In this document: piece by piece, positions 32,228-42,608 of the stretch
Position numbering within the stretch: the first letter of the stretch is position 1
Layout: each line of letters starts with the position of its first letter
Source: Poecilobothrus nobilitatus
Taxonomy: Eukaryota > Arthropoda > Insecta > Diptera > Dolichopodidae
Assembly: GCA_947095535.1 (NCBI GenBank)
Contig: OX352772.1
Span: 219,709,488 to 219,773,487 of the forward strand
Direction: 5' to 3'
Length of the DNA stretch: 64,000 bases
Made by a program: the position numbers and the translations under genes
The notes under the pieces: generated by a model
Database searches by the model: none
What the model was told of the DNA's origin: nothing
What the model saw: the letters and a program-made list of their open reading frames with translations, nothing else

Positions 32228-32339
32228 ATATATGTACATATGTATTTATATGCGAGATTTTGAATTAGGAGGAATTTTAGAGTTGCATTCAAAATTAGGA
32301 TTATACGCTTTTTGCAGAATATTTATACATAAATATATA
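32228..32339. repeat. Minisatellite, middle part
   Basis: One unit with GGAATTTTAGAGTTGCATTC and GCAGAATATTTATAC, continuing the array that stops at 1383. It is cut at 32339 by Retro2. Confidence 0.7.
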
Positions 32340-32956
32340 TGTAGGAACCGGCAAATATAAAACAAACAGCTTACCAACAAGTTGTTTTCATCCAGCGATG
32401 ATCACATAAAAAAAATATATTTTAAACAAAGAAAGTATTCTTTAAAATAAATACTTATCTGATAGCACTCCTATCCCTAGTAGCTCAGGGATAATATCCA
32501 CAGCTTCTTTTAATTTTTTTTTTGAAAAAAAACAAACTTTTTAAAACTTAACTTTTTTTAGTTTACAATATTATATATTGTAAACAACCAACAACGACAC
32601 AAATTAATTAATTTGTCAAACTTGAAAGAAACGTCAAGGAATTGAACGAAACATCAAAGAATGCTGCCATCGCAGAATTACAGAAGGGTTTTTAATTGAA
32701 GTATAAAATTATAAATCAATCAGATGAAACGAGTTCGTGTATCCTATAACAAATTATCGTATAATCATAATATCACTCATTTAAAGAAAAGAAATTTTAA
32801 TTAAATATAGTTTAATCAATAATAGATTAAAATTTGAATTGTGAAAATCTAAAAATACGTAAAGATTAAAATTTGAATTGTATAACGTTAAAAGTAACGA
32901 AAGATTAAATTTTGGATTTTGTAAGGAAAAAAGAAGCGAATTAATATTGATTATTT

Positions 32957-34651
32957 TTATACCCTACACCTAAAGTATAGAATATATTAACTTTGATATG
33001 GTGTTTGTAGCTACCAAAAGCAAGCGAGTTAGATGTGGACATGTATATATATTCTGAATCAGGATCGCCTGCTGAGTCGATTTAATAATGTCCGTCCGTT
33101 CGCACGATAACTCAAAAAACTAATAAAGCTGTCTTGATGAAATTTATATAGTAGGTTACTAATTACGAAAGGAAGGCTAAGTTGGAATCTGGACAAAATC
33201 GGTCCATTGGTTCGGATTCTGCAAGTTTCCGAATGATTCCGCAGCAAACGAGATTATCTCCAAAACCAACAAAGATGGAACCTTTAAATTTTGTACAATG
33301 ATGTTCCTTCCCGTTCGATTTATGTCTCTGAAATTTACGAGGATTTTGTCCATGGGCTTGGATTTTGGAAGCTTCCGAACGAGCACCAGAGCAAATGAGA
33401 TTATCTCCAAAACCAACTTACATATAACCTTTAAATTTGGCAGAGGGGTGTTCTTTCATGTTTTATTTAAGCCTCTGAAATTTGAGAGGATTTGGTTCAT
33501 GGGTTCTTATCTTGGAAGCTTCCGAACGAGCCCCAGAGCAAACGAGTATATATCTCCACAACCAACAAACATAAAACCTTTATTTTTAACACACGAGTGT
33601 GCTGTTATGTTTCCTTTTCTATAAAATTGGAAACTGACATTTAAAAGAATTTGTACCATGGTACCATTCGTATTTTGGAAGCTTCCGAACGAGCCCCAGA
33701 GCAAACGAGATTATCTCCAAAACCAACAAAGGTAGAACCTTTAAATTTTTTACAATGGTGTTCCTTCCCGTTTGATTTATGTCTCTGAAATTTAAGAGGA
33801 TATGGTCCATGGGTTTGGATTTTGGAAGCTACCGAACGAGCCGCGGAGCAAATGAAATCATCTGCAAAATCAACAAAGATATAACCTTTAAATTCGGCAG
33901 AATGGGGTTCTTCCATGTTTGATTTAGGTCTCTGAAATTTGAGAGGATTTGGTCCTTGGGTTCGGATTTTGGAAGCTTCCGAACGAGCCTCAGAGCAAAT
34001 GATATTATCTCCAAAAGCAGCAAAGATATAACATTTAAATTAGCAGAATGGTGTTCCTTCATGTTTGATTTATGTTTCTAAAATGTGTGAGAATTTCGTC
34101 CATGGCTTCAAATCTTGGAAGCTTGCGAACGAGCCCCAGAGCAAACGAGTATATCTCCACAACCAACAAAAATAGAACTTTTATTTTTAGTACAAAGGTG
34201 TTTTGTTATGTTTCCTTTTTTGTTATGTTTCCTTAGTGTAAATTGGAAACTGACGTATGAAAGAATTTGAACCATAGGTTCGTATTTAGGAAACTTCCGG
34301 ACGAGCACAAGAGCAACGAGCATATCTCCAAAACCAATAAAAGTAGAACCTTTAAATTTAGTACAATGGTGTTTTGGCATGTTTTCTTTATGTTCCTGAG
34401 ATGGATTCGATGAATTGGAGTTGCAATTCGGCTACCTGACACATCCTTCCCAAAGACTAACAATCTTCGAAATTAATAAAGATAGAAACTTAAAATTTTT
34501 TGCAAAGGTGTCAAGCATATCCCAAGAGGATGCATTCGTTTACGTTCCTGAAATTCGAGTTGAATAAGACAGAAAAAGGAAGAAGTTCAAGCAGCTGCCA
34601 AAAAAACTTATGGATTTTTAATTTAATTCGAATTATTCAGGTGTAGGGTAT
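32957..34651. mobile_element. Transposon with ATACCCTACACCT ends and a central tandem array
   Basis: Starts ATACCCTACACCTAAAG and ends CAGGTGTAGGGTAT, a 12-13 bp inverted repeat. Near the left end is a CCGTCCGTTCGCACGATAACTC stretch, related to the repeats at 44277 and 45875. The middle consists of tandem repeats. No transposase. Organisation (short inverted ends, central tandem array) resembles Tetris/MITE-like elements of flies that seed satellites. 34652-34689 is extra sequence also absent from the other LTR. Confidence 0.7.
33180..34560. repeat. Central tandem array of about nine 150-190 bp units
   Basis: Each unit contains GGATTTTGGAAGCTTCCGAACG, then CCAGAGCAAACGAG, then ATCTCCAAAACCAACAAAG, then CCTTTAAATTT and a GTTCCTTCATGTTTGATTTA-like phrase. 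Units are degenerate. Open frames seen on either strand, with repeats of a phrase such as LALGLVRKLP, are products of the array and not genes. Confidence 0.9.
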
Positions 34652-34929
34652 TAATAAGTCGCTTGCATCGACTTTCTGTTACATTTACTTGTTTCTAATT
34701 TGAAAACTTTAAAAGCTTACCTAGAACGTAAACAATTTTAAACTTACTAGTAAATCCGTTTTTTTTTTGTAAAAATAAAATTTGACTTATGAAATATGAA
34801 ATTAAAGTAAATTAGATTAGTTTTTTGTGATAAATAAAATATTAAAATCAAGAAAATTAGTGGAATCTTTGTGAATTTGATTGATCATTTTCAGACTAAA
34901 TACAAAAAACGAGTGTAAAACATTCTACA

Positions 34930-35279
34930 TGCTGTCAGAAGAAAACTGAACTAGTGCTTGAAAAGTGAAAAAAAAGCTAAAACCTAGTTTCCTATATAAA
35001 TTTTTATAATTTTTATTAAAACAATTAATATAATTAAAATATAATTTTACATCTTATACATATAGTTTCGGTAGGGTTCACGGTTCGTGCCAAATGATGT
35101 CCCGGAAAGCTGAAAAGCAAAGATAAGTACAATAAGTTATTCTGGATATACCGTATTATATTAAGCACTAAATTACAAATTTATACTAAATTACAAAATT
35201 AAAATATATCATCACAAAACCAGAGTTAAGTCAGATTTTGGGAACAAAGGTACGAACTTTTTTTTTTATTATTTTGTAA
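34930..35279 (+). other. Retro2 leader
   Basis: Untranslated leader after the LTR. It starts TGCTGTCAGAAGAAAACTG, likely the primer site region because many Gypsy and BEL elements show a TGTCAGAAG core there. I cannot name the tRNA. No ORF. Confidence 0.6.
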
Positions 35280-35807
35280 ATGACTAGGTACGATAGCTTG
35301 GAAAAGTGGAAAGTATTAGAACTTCGAAAAGAATTGAAAAATAGAAAACTAGCATACCAACATCGTAAAACGCATTTAATTAAATTATTAAGGCGAGCCA
35401 TTAATAAAGAACAGGAGCAGTCTCGCAAACAAAACGCTAAGATGCCTAACGAGGACAAAATTGTAATCAACAACTTCCAGCTAAAGGATGTAGAAGACTC
35501 TCTGGAAGTATTTGATGGGGAATCAACCAAAAGTTTAAGTGAATGGTTGAAGGATTTCGAAGACATTGCATCTTTATGTTTGTGGACAGACATCCAGAAA
35601 TACCTGTATTGTCGAAAGCTATTAAGGGGAGCTGCAAAGCTGGAACCGCAATCCGGCATTTCAGCCTGGTACAAATTAAAGAACCTGTTAAATGAAGAAT
35701 TTGGGGAGAAGATGCATGAAAATATCCATAAAATATTGGACAAAACTATTCAAAAAAGCTCGGAATCTTTGTTGGATATATGTACCGTATGAAAGGAATA
35801 GCAAAAC
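35280..35807 (+). pseudogene. Retro2 Gag with SAP-like N-terminal domain
   Basis: 170 open codons from ATG 35280. Residues 7-41 (LEKWKVLELRKELKNRKLAY, then KTHLIKLLRRAI) match a SAP DNA-binding helix-loop-helix pattern, which occurs in Gag of some insect Gypsy elements. The capsid-like part follows (VFDGESTKSLSEWLKDFED, then YLYCRKLLRGAAK). The frame is lost near 35775 after SSESLLD, and the Gag continuation (MYRMKGIAKRG) is in another frame. The zinc knuckle part resumes in the ORF starting at 35808. Confidence 0.8.
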
Positions 35808-36542
35808 GTGGCACTTCTTCGTGGCAAATCTTCGCTAGAAAGTGCAAAGGGAGCTGGGCCAAATGACAATAAAAGATGTTTCAACTGTGGCGCTCTTTCC
35901 CATGCAACCCACCAGTGCCCTAATAGATCAAAAGGAACAAGATGCTTTAAGTGCAACGAATTTGGACATATAGCACCGCAATGCTTAAAAAGAAAAGATC
36001 AACCATCTAGCTCTGGTACCCAAATAAACAGAGTTAGTAGTTTAACACTAAAAGCAGAGGTAGAGATACAGGGTTTAAAAATCAAAGGACTTGTTGATAC
36101 TGCGAGCGATATTACTATTATCAAAAAATCAGTCCAACGGCAAATAGATGTATCAGGATTTGATGGACCAGGTATCCCAATAGTAGCATTTACTGGTCAT
36201 ATGAAGAAAACGTTAGGGTATATTAACCTTAAGATGCAGGTAGATGTGGAAGTTTATAAGCTGAAATGTCATGTTGTTCCTGATAACTGGATGACAGATG
36301 AAATCCTGCTAGGCAAAAATATTCTTGATCAAGTCGATTTGGTAATTGAGAAAGGTGTGGTCAGTTTAACAAGAAATCAGCAAAACGCTGAAGATTTTAT
36401 AGCAAAAATAAATGTCGTGAAGATAATGGAATGTGATGTAATGGGAAATTTAGAAAAGATAAAAAACCAAGAAAATAAAAAAGAACTAATTGAGATCATT
36501 AAAGAATATAAGCCAAGAAAACCTATAAAATCCTGTGTGTAA
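35808..36542 (+). CDS. Retro2 nucleocapsid zinc knuckles and aspartic protease
   Basis: 244 codons open. Two CCHC knuckles lie at residues 24-37 (CFNCGALSHATHQC) and 46-59 (CFKCNEFGHIAPQC), for packaging the element RNA. Protease: LVDTASDITII, with the catalytic Asp at residue 97 in D-T-A-S, and the distal LLGKNILDQVDLVI. The ORF ends at TGA/TAA 36540 after a Lys/Glu-rich linker. The frame start at 35808 is a continuation after the frameshift in gag, not an independent start. Both active motifs look intact. Confidence 0.85.
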   Translation: MALLRGKSSLESAKGAGPNDNKRCFNCGALSHATHQCPNRSKGTRCFKCNEFGHIAPQCLKRKDQPSSSGTQINRVSSLTLKAEVEIQGLKIKGLVDTASDITIIKKSVQRQIDVSGFDGPGIPIVAFTGHMKKTLGYINLKMQVDVEVYKLKCHVVPDNWMTDEILLGKNILDQVDLVIEKGVVSLTRNQQNAEDFIAKINVVKIMECDVMGNLEKIKNQENKKELIEIIKEYKPRKPIKSCV

Positions 36543-37697
36543 ATGAAAATTAATTAGAAGATAATGTACCAGTTTTTCAGAGGCCTAGAAGACTAGCACC
36601 ACAGGAAAAAGAAATCGTGGATCAACAAATAAGTGGGAATGATCATCCTACGAATAATAATAACAATTCAGTTTTTATGCAAACTCATCAATCTTGTAAA
36701 AGAAGGCGAATAGGTAGTTCAATACAAATTCCAACTGGTAGTAATAATACCAATAATAGTAATAATGGTTCAATGTCTTTATTACGACCTTTATCGTCGA
36801 CCACTGACGGTCCAAGACCTGGTACGCCATTATGCGACGAAAGACCTGAAGTTGCTCCAAGTGAACTAAGACGAATATCAAGAGAAAGACCTCGTGAACC
36901 TATGATGTTACCTATACCAAAATGGGGAATACAATTTGTGCAACAACATAAAAGTATTGCAATGCCAGCAGCGTTATCATCCCATGCTGGTCAATATTAT
37001 ACGTCACTGAATTTGTCTTCATTATCGTCAGTGAATTCTAGTAATAATAATTTAAAAATCTTTAATTCAAGTTCTTCAGCGCTGTTAAACAGTAATAGCA
37101 ATCATTCTAGTCTTTTAAATTCATTATCAAGTCCGCCTTTGTTAGCCGGAACAAGACTTCATCCTATATCATCGGTAAATGCATTATCCTCATCAACGCA
37201 TTCTCAACGTATAATAAACTCAACTAGAACGAGAAGCACGCAACGATCACCATTTGAATTATTATTGGGAGTTAAAATGTCAAGACCTGAATTTTTAAAT
37301 TTATCAAAGATATTAGAAGAAGAAATGATAGAAATATTTTTAGATGAACGAAATGTTATGAGAACTAATGCATTAGAAAACATTAATAAAATCCAACAAG
37401 AAAATATTAAAACTTACAATCGAAAAAGAAAACCAGCTTATAGATACAAGTTAGGAGATCTCGTGGCAATCCAGCGTACCCAATTTGGAACAGGTTTAAA
37501 ACTATATCCAACTTATTTAGGGCTTTACGAAGTAATTAAAGTAAGATTCAATGATAGATATGATGTGAAAAAAATTGGTATGCATGAAGGTCCTAATTTA
37601 ACATCATCAGCTGCTGACTATATGAAATTATGGAAAATCTACGAAGATAGCGAAAGTGAAGATTCGCCTGAGACAGACGAACAGCAGGATGACCGAA
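36543..37697 (+). CDS. Retro2 fusion ORF: RT scrap, captured host-like segment, integrase C-terminus
   Basis: 361 open codons from 36617; the same frame upstream begins VPVFQRPRRLAPQEKEI, an RT N-terminus. After VDQQISG the sequence changes to about 200 residues unlike retroelements: Asn/Ser-rich stretches, CKRRRIGSSIQIPTG, DGPRPGTPLCDERPE, RRISRERPREPMMLPIPKW and more Ser-rich stretches to about 37235. It then changes to QRSPFELLLGVKM and the rest of an integrase C-terminus with LGDLVAIQRTQFGTGLK, homologous to Retro3. The middle looks like part of a nuclear regulator, perhaps split-ends (Spen) type by the GTPLCDERPE phrase, recognised from memory only. The frame is open across both joints, so template switching during reverse transcription is likely. 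Confidence 0.7.
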
Positions 37698-38677
37698 TGT
37701 AGGAACCGGCAAATATAAAACAAATAGCTTACCAACAAGTTGTTTTCATCCAGCGATGATCACCTAACAAAAATATATTTTAAACAAAGAAAGTGTTTTT
37801 TAAAATGAATACTTATCTGATAGCACTCTTATCCCTAGTAGCTCAGGGATAATATTCACAGCTTCTTTTAATTTTTTTTTTAGAAAAAAAAACAAACTTT
37901 TTAAAACTTTTTTTAGTTTACAATATAATATATTGTAAACAACCAACAAAGACACAAATTAATTCATTTGTCAAATTTGAACGAAACGTCAAAGAATTGA
38001 ACGAAACATCAAGAATGCTGCCATCGCAGAATTACAGAAGGGTTTTTAATTCAAGCATAAAATTATAAATCAATCAGATGAAACGAGTTCGAGTATCGTT
38101 TAACAAATTATCGTATAATCATAATATCCATCATTTAAAGAAAAGAAATTTTAATCAAATATAGATCATTGGCTTTCACGGTTTTTTTTCGATGCAAAAA
38201 AACGGTTACCACTAAGAAGTAATATTCATTCGATCGAATCCCGCTCAGAAGTAAAGATATAGCGTTAAGAATAAAATATAAAGTTAAATAAAGATATATA
38301 AAGTTAAGAATAATAGATTAAAATTTGAATTGTGAAAAACTAAAAATTAGTAAAGATTAAAATTTGAATTGTATAACGTTAAAAGTAAAGAAAGATTCAA
38401 TTTTGGATTTTGTAAGGAAAAAAGAAGCGAATTAATATTGATTATTTTTTCTAATTTGAAAACTTTAAAAGCTTACCTAGAACTTAAACAATTTAAACTT
38501 ACTAGTAAATCCGTTTTTTTTGTAAAAATAAAATTTGACTTGTGAAATTAAATTAAATTAGATTAGTTTTTTTTGTGATAAATAAAATATTAAAATCAAG
38601 AAAATTAGTGGAATCTTTGTGAATTTTATTGATCATTTTCAGGCTACATACAAAAAACGAGTGTAAAACATTCTACA
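37698..38677 (+). repeat. Retro2 3' LTR
   Basis: 980 bp, TGTAGGAACC...TTCTACA. It begins within the last codon of the fusion ORF (ATG-TAG at 37697-37702). The right flank TATA matches the left flank of the 5' LTR. Confidence 0.9.
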
Positions 38678-38697
38678 TATATATAAGTATATATATA

Positions 38698-39335
38698 CAC
38701 TAGAGCCTCGAGCTGCGTCGAGACAACTTGATTTGTTGCAACTTGTGTCGTTAAAAATTTTAACACCATAATTTTGAATTGCGTCGTATTTTGGACGCAA
38801 CTCGAAACTTATTAACTTGAAATAAAATCAACGATTATGACAAAAATGGAGACAAAAAATTCATCTTCTTTTTGCCTTCATTTGTATACATACAGTAAAA
38901 TACATATGTATGTACATATTATGTAACACAAAAATTGAGAGAAAAAATTCATCTTCTTTTTGTCTTCATTTGCATACATATAGCAAAACACATAAATATT
39001 ATGTAACACAGAAATATAGAAAAAGGAAATTCCCTGATTATAAAGAATTAATTAATTTAAGAAATAAAAGAATTTTGTAATGAAATTTTTTCATTGTTCA
39101 ACATTCTTTCATTTTTTTCTTCAACATTCTATTTATTTGTGCATATAAATATGAACATACAACGAATATGTAAATACATATGGTAAATAAATACATATCT
39201 ATTATCAAAATTATTTATTTTATATTGATTTTATTTAAAGTACATTTCAATACGAAAACAGCATTGAAAAAATAAATTTCGAGTTGCGTCGCATTTCTCT
39301 GGAACGCATTACCGATGCAACTTGAGGCTCTGGTG
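38698..39335. mobile_element. pogo-like MITE
   Basis: 638 bp with terminal inverted repeats CACTAGAGCCTCGAGCTGCG and (other end) CACCAGAGCCTCAAGTTGCA, flanked by TA. The CAxTAGAGCCTCG start resembles pogo/Tigger ends. GACGCAACTCGAA occurs inside each end (38794 and 39282, inverted). No ORF. It would be moved by a pogo transposase in trans. Confidence 0.8.
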
Positions 39336-39337
39336 TA

Positions 39338-39550
39338 TATATATATAAATATAAATATTAAGACATATATATGAGAATCTGAATTAGGAGGAATTTTAGA
39401 GTTGGATTCAAAATCAGAATCCAATGCTTTTTCCAGAATATTTATGTTCATGTATATTAGAGATTCTGAATTAAAAAAGATTTTAGAATTGGATTCAAAA
39501 TTGGGGTTATTCGCCTTTTACAGAATATTTATATATACATATGTATATGT
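39338..39550. repeat. Minisatellite, right part
   Basis: Two units (39375-39445 and 39465-39545) with GAATTTTAGAGTTGGATTC and CCAGAATATTTATG, continuing the array of 1060-1383 and 32228-32339. Confidence 0.75.
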
Positions 39551-39662
39551 GCGATTCGGAATGAGGTCGAAAAAAAATATCAAGGCTTATATCTCCCAAA
39601 CTGTGGCAAATAGACCTTACATTAATATAATATTTTTTATTTAAAAGAAAAAAAAACTAAGT

Positions 39663-39815
39663 AATGTCGGGATTTTGAATGGCGGGATTTTGATATGTCA
39701 GAATTTTGATATGTCGGCATTTTAAATGGCGGGACTTTTAATATCGGGATTTTGATATGTCGGGATTTTGATATATTGGGATTTTGAATGTCGTGATTTT
39801 GAAAGCCGGGATTTC
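39663..39815. repeat. Short tandem motif array, right arm (inverted)
   Basis: About nine degenerate units like ATGTCGGGATTTTGA, the reverse complement of the motif in 651-747. 39551-39662 is AT-rich and unremarkable. Confidence 0.75.
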
Positions 39816-39878
39816 GTTACAGACCCAATTATGATTATTATTAAATAAAAACAAAAACCAAATGTTAAGAGGATAATA

Positions 39879-40335
39879 TGGTAAATGTTGTACCCGCGTA
39901 GGACTAAATGACTATATCTGAAAAATACTTGGTATCACCACCTTTCGTTTAAGGACATTTGAAAGCATCCTTCTTGTTTTAGTGGTTTTATATAAAAACC
40001 GTTATATCTTATAATCTGTAAGATATATATATATTTGGTTTTCTTTATCTTATAAGATAGTAATCTGAAAAATATTTGAACAGTTATTTGGTGACGATAG
40101 GTGTTGCCGTTCTGGAGATATTTTAGTTCAAAGTTGAAAAATTTTGAAAAAGCAAACAATCTTTTTTATTTTTCTTTAAAAACCAAATATCTCATGATTT
40201 TACCAAAAAACCCCCCAAAATTTATACGAAGGATAAAACACGCCATTAAGGATATATATTTTTTAGAAAGGTGGCAACACCAAGTTTCTTGCAGATATAG
40301 ACATAAATGGTCCTACGCGGGTTCCACATTTACCA
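39879..40335. mobile_element. MITE with TGGTAAATGT ends
   Basis: 457 bp, inverted repeats of about 70 bp (TGGTAAATGTTGTACCCGCG and, other end reversed, TGGTAAATGTGGAACCCGCG), TA target duplication. No coding sequence; the 75-codon reading on it is fortuitous. It lies directly against a LINE fragment. Confidence 0.75.
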
Positions 40336-40337
40336 TA

Positions 40338-41165
40338 GTAGAACCAATGTTAAATATGAATAGTATACTGGATATGTGTATAAATTATTTAAAAATTAAG
40401 AAACATCGATTACTATTAAACGCTAAGAAAACAAAAATAATTATATTTAATAACAAAAAAAATTCGAATTTCACTATTTTTTACAGTAACTTTCCAATTG
40501 CATTTGTGCAAACTTTTGATTACTTAGGTTTCGTAGTTAATAATAAGCTAAAATGAGCAAAGCACATTGAACATATAATAAAAAAAAAAGTTAGCCTATA
40601 CATTTTCATTTTAAAACGAATGCGAAATTACGAAATTATATTACAGATACCGCCTTATACACAATTTACTCAACATACATCTTATCAATTCTAACATATT
40701 TAAATACTGATACTCATCATACGTCCTTAATCATATGGAGTATGCTTCGCTTTTTATGATGAATAAATTAGACATAATAAATAAAAAAGCTATTAAAACA
40801 ATAAATAAATATCCTTTGCTTTATCAAACTAATATGTTATATTCGGAGAAGTATTTAAGCTTTAATAATATAATGTAAATGTGAAACATTTATATTAAGT
40901 TTCAAAATAATCAATAACCTAATAAAACACAACTTCCACTTGAATAGAATAGTCGGTATACACAATTATATACACACAAACTATACTAGAAATATATCAA
41001 ATTATTATCTTTCACTTTTTAGCACAAATAAATAAAAAAACAACTGTTTGTTTGTATAATAGTTTAAAAGCTTACAAAGAGTTACCAAATGAGTCAAAAT
41101 GTATAACAATTTGCAATATTTTCAAAAAAGAAATAAAAAAATTTATATTACTAAACAACTAAAAT
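40338..41165 (+). pseudogene. CR1-like LINE ORF2 C-terminal fragment
   Basis: Plus-strand reading RLLLNAKKTKIIIFNN and FDYLGFVVNNKLK, then a stop, then HIEHIIKKKVSLYIFI, and after several frameshifts CLYNSLKAYKELPNESK and a Lys-rich end at 41160. This is the thumb and C-terminal region of RT, and resembles LINE-1 of this window (FNYLGQILDSK, CLYNCLKSYNVLPEE). The 5' part, including the catalytic YADD, is absent. It ends in a TAATAATAATA-rich tail (41240-41290), the usual LINE 3' end. 41291-41509 is AT-rich with no feature. Confidence 0.75.
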
Positions 41166-41509
41166 TAAACTAACTAGATTAAATTAAATTAACATAAGAT
41201 AACAACTAAAAATATAATGTATTTTATTGATTAACTAAATTGCTAATTAACTACTAATAATAATAATACTCTATAATAATAATAAAGTAAAGTTTTTTAG
41301 CCAAGCAGGTATAACATTGTTTTTAACTAATAGGGGAAAATAAGAAAGAGAAATAAAGAGGACAAAATTATAATTTTTGAATTTTGAAATTTTGTTTTAT
41401 TTTTAATTGTTTGTTGTGTCTCTTTACTTCGTCTTATAGAGTAGAGTAGTATCATCCATCGCTTGATGAATAATATAAATTTAACTATGCGTATATGTGT
41501 ATGGATGTA

Positions 41510-41886
41510 TGTGGGAATCCGAATTAGAATCAATAAGATGATTTAGTTACTATTAAAATTATTTATTATAATGATACTTATTTAAAAGGAATTATAAAAA
41601 TTAACAAAATGAAATTTAAAGTTTAAAAGGAATCATAAAAATTAACAAAATGAATTATATTTTTATAAGTATATTTTAATAATTATTATTTGATTAAATA
41701 TTACTGCAACTGATCTACGTCCATCCACGGTTTGAGAAAAAAAGATTGATATTCGGTTTCTTTTAGAAAACCACATTTTCGTGTTGAAAGAAATAGTATG
41801 ATGCTTTTACGATATAATTACCAGGGTTGACAATGATAAGTTGGTTATGTAGCAAAGTCGATAAGGTAGAGTTATGGATTCCCACA
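41510..41886 (-). repeat. Retro3 3' LTR
   Basis: 377 bp against 239 bp for the 5' LTR. The extra sequence (about 41577-41722) contains a direct repeat of AAGGAAT(T/C)ATAAAAATTAAC and is absent from the other LTR. The outer parts are close to identical. Confidence 0.85.
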
Positions 41887-41923
41887 TTCGGCCTTTCCTG
41901 ATGGTTCATCAGGAAAGGCCGAA
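41887..41923. repeat. 37-base perfect hairpin at the Retro3 polypurine tract
   Basis: TTCGGCCTTTCCTGATG, three-base loop GTT, then CATCAGGAAAGGCCGAA: 17-bp perfect arms that abut the 3' LTR. On the element's strand AGGAAAGG next to the LTR is the polypurine tract, so the tract and its neighbours exist also as an inverted copy. Confidence 0.9.
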
Positions 41924-41989
41924 TATGATGATGATTGGAGTTCTATATTTTCATTCTGCGGTATTTCTGACTCATCTTCAGTATTTCAT

Positions 41990-42554
41990 TGTCTATTTCA
42001 TAAAAAATTTCATCTACGTCATTTTCGGGCCAGCTTTTTATCTTGTCAGCACTGTTTTCAGTTAAATGTGGACCGCACTTCCTTCTTTTTTAACTCCATA
42101 GCGATTGAACCCTTTAATAGGTGTTATACTGTACGGTCCTAGAAATTTCGGTCGGATTTTCAATCCCGTTCCAAACTGTACACGCTCAATGGCTGTAAAT
42201 TTTAGCTTCTTTTCTCCTTTTGTTGAACGATTTTCGATTTTCGTCCTGTATAGTGGTTATATCTTTTTTCGCCTGTTCTCTTATTTCTTTTCTTTTATCT
42301 TGAAACATTTTCCTCCATTCTTCTTCGATAACTTCTAAAATTCTTACGTCTTCTTTTGTTCGCATTTGTACTCCTACTAACAACTCGAATGGTGTAGTTT
42401 GTATTGATCTCTGAAAAGTAGAATTAAACATTAGTTGAAGAGGTTTCACAAAACGATACCACTTTTCAGGTTCGTGTAAAGATAACTCAGTTAAAGCGCT
42501 AATAGTTGTTGAATTTAGTCGTTCCACTTGACCGTTTCCTCTTGGTATACCCAC
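41990..42554 (-). pseudogene. Retro3 integrase, C-terminal part with catalytic Glu
   Basis: From GIPRGNGQVERLN (catalytic Glu in the GQVER motif) through WYRFVKPLQLMFN, TTPFELLVGVQM and a charged region (42186-42554). After a frameshift it continues VQFGTGLKIRPKFLGPY and NRYGVKKEG at 42066-42185, the chromo-like or GPY/F end, then an acidic tail. GPYSI is the GPY motif. A shift between 42554 and 42609 separates this part from the first two catalytic Asp residues. Confidence 0.8.
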
Positions 42555-42608
42555 TGTTGTTGAGATAAGCTTAATGAGTAGCCAATTCTTATTGAGTAGC
42601 CAAATGTT

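Larger units (their letters stand above)
32340..34929 (+). repeat. Retro2 5' LTR, interrupted
   Basis: Outer parts 32340-32956 and about 34690-34929 align to the 3' LTR (37698-38677), with several small indels between them. The middle (32957-34689) is an insertion absent from the 3' LTR. The 3' LTR has instead an extra 100-bp stretch near 38163-38290. The divergence indicates considerable age. Confidence 0.85.
32340..38677 (+). mobile_element. Retro2: defective Gypsy-like LTR element with a foreign coding insert
   Basis: LTRs start TGTAGGAACC and end ATTCTACA and are flanked by a TATA target duplication. The 5' LTR (32340-34929) has a 1.7-kb insertion; the 3' LTR is 37698-38677. The 2.8-kb interior has gag with a SAP-like N-terminus, two zinc knuckles, a protease, a scrap of RT, then a non-retroelement segment fused in frame to the integrase C-terminus. 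RT, RNase H and the integrase core are absent. It can only have moved with help from a full-length relative. Integrase-tail similarity shows it is related to Retro3. Confidence 0.9.

Noticed and set aside
33059..34463. Many 60-108 codon frames on both strands repeating similar phrases
   Set aside because: They come from the tandem array in the ATACCCTACACCT element; the similarity among them reflects the DNA repeat.
35231..35743. A 170-codon minus-strand frame over Retro2 gag
   Set aside because: Complementary shadow of the SAP/Gag ORF; the plus strand has recognisable domains.
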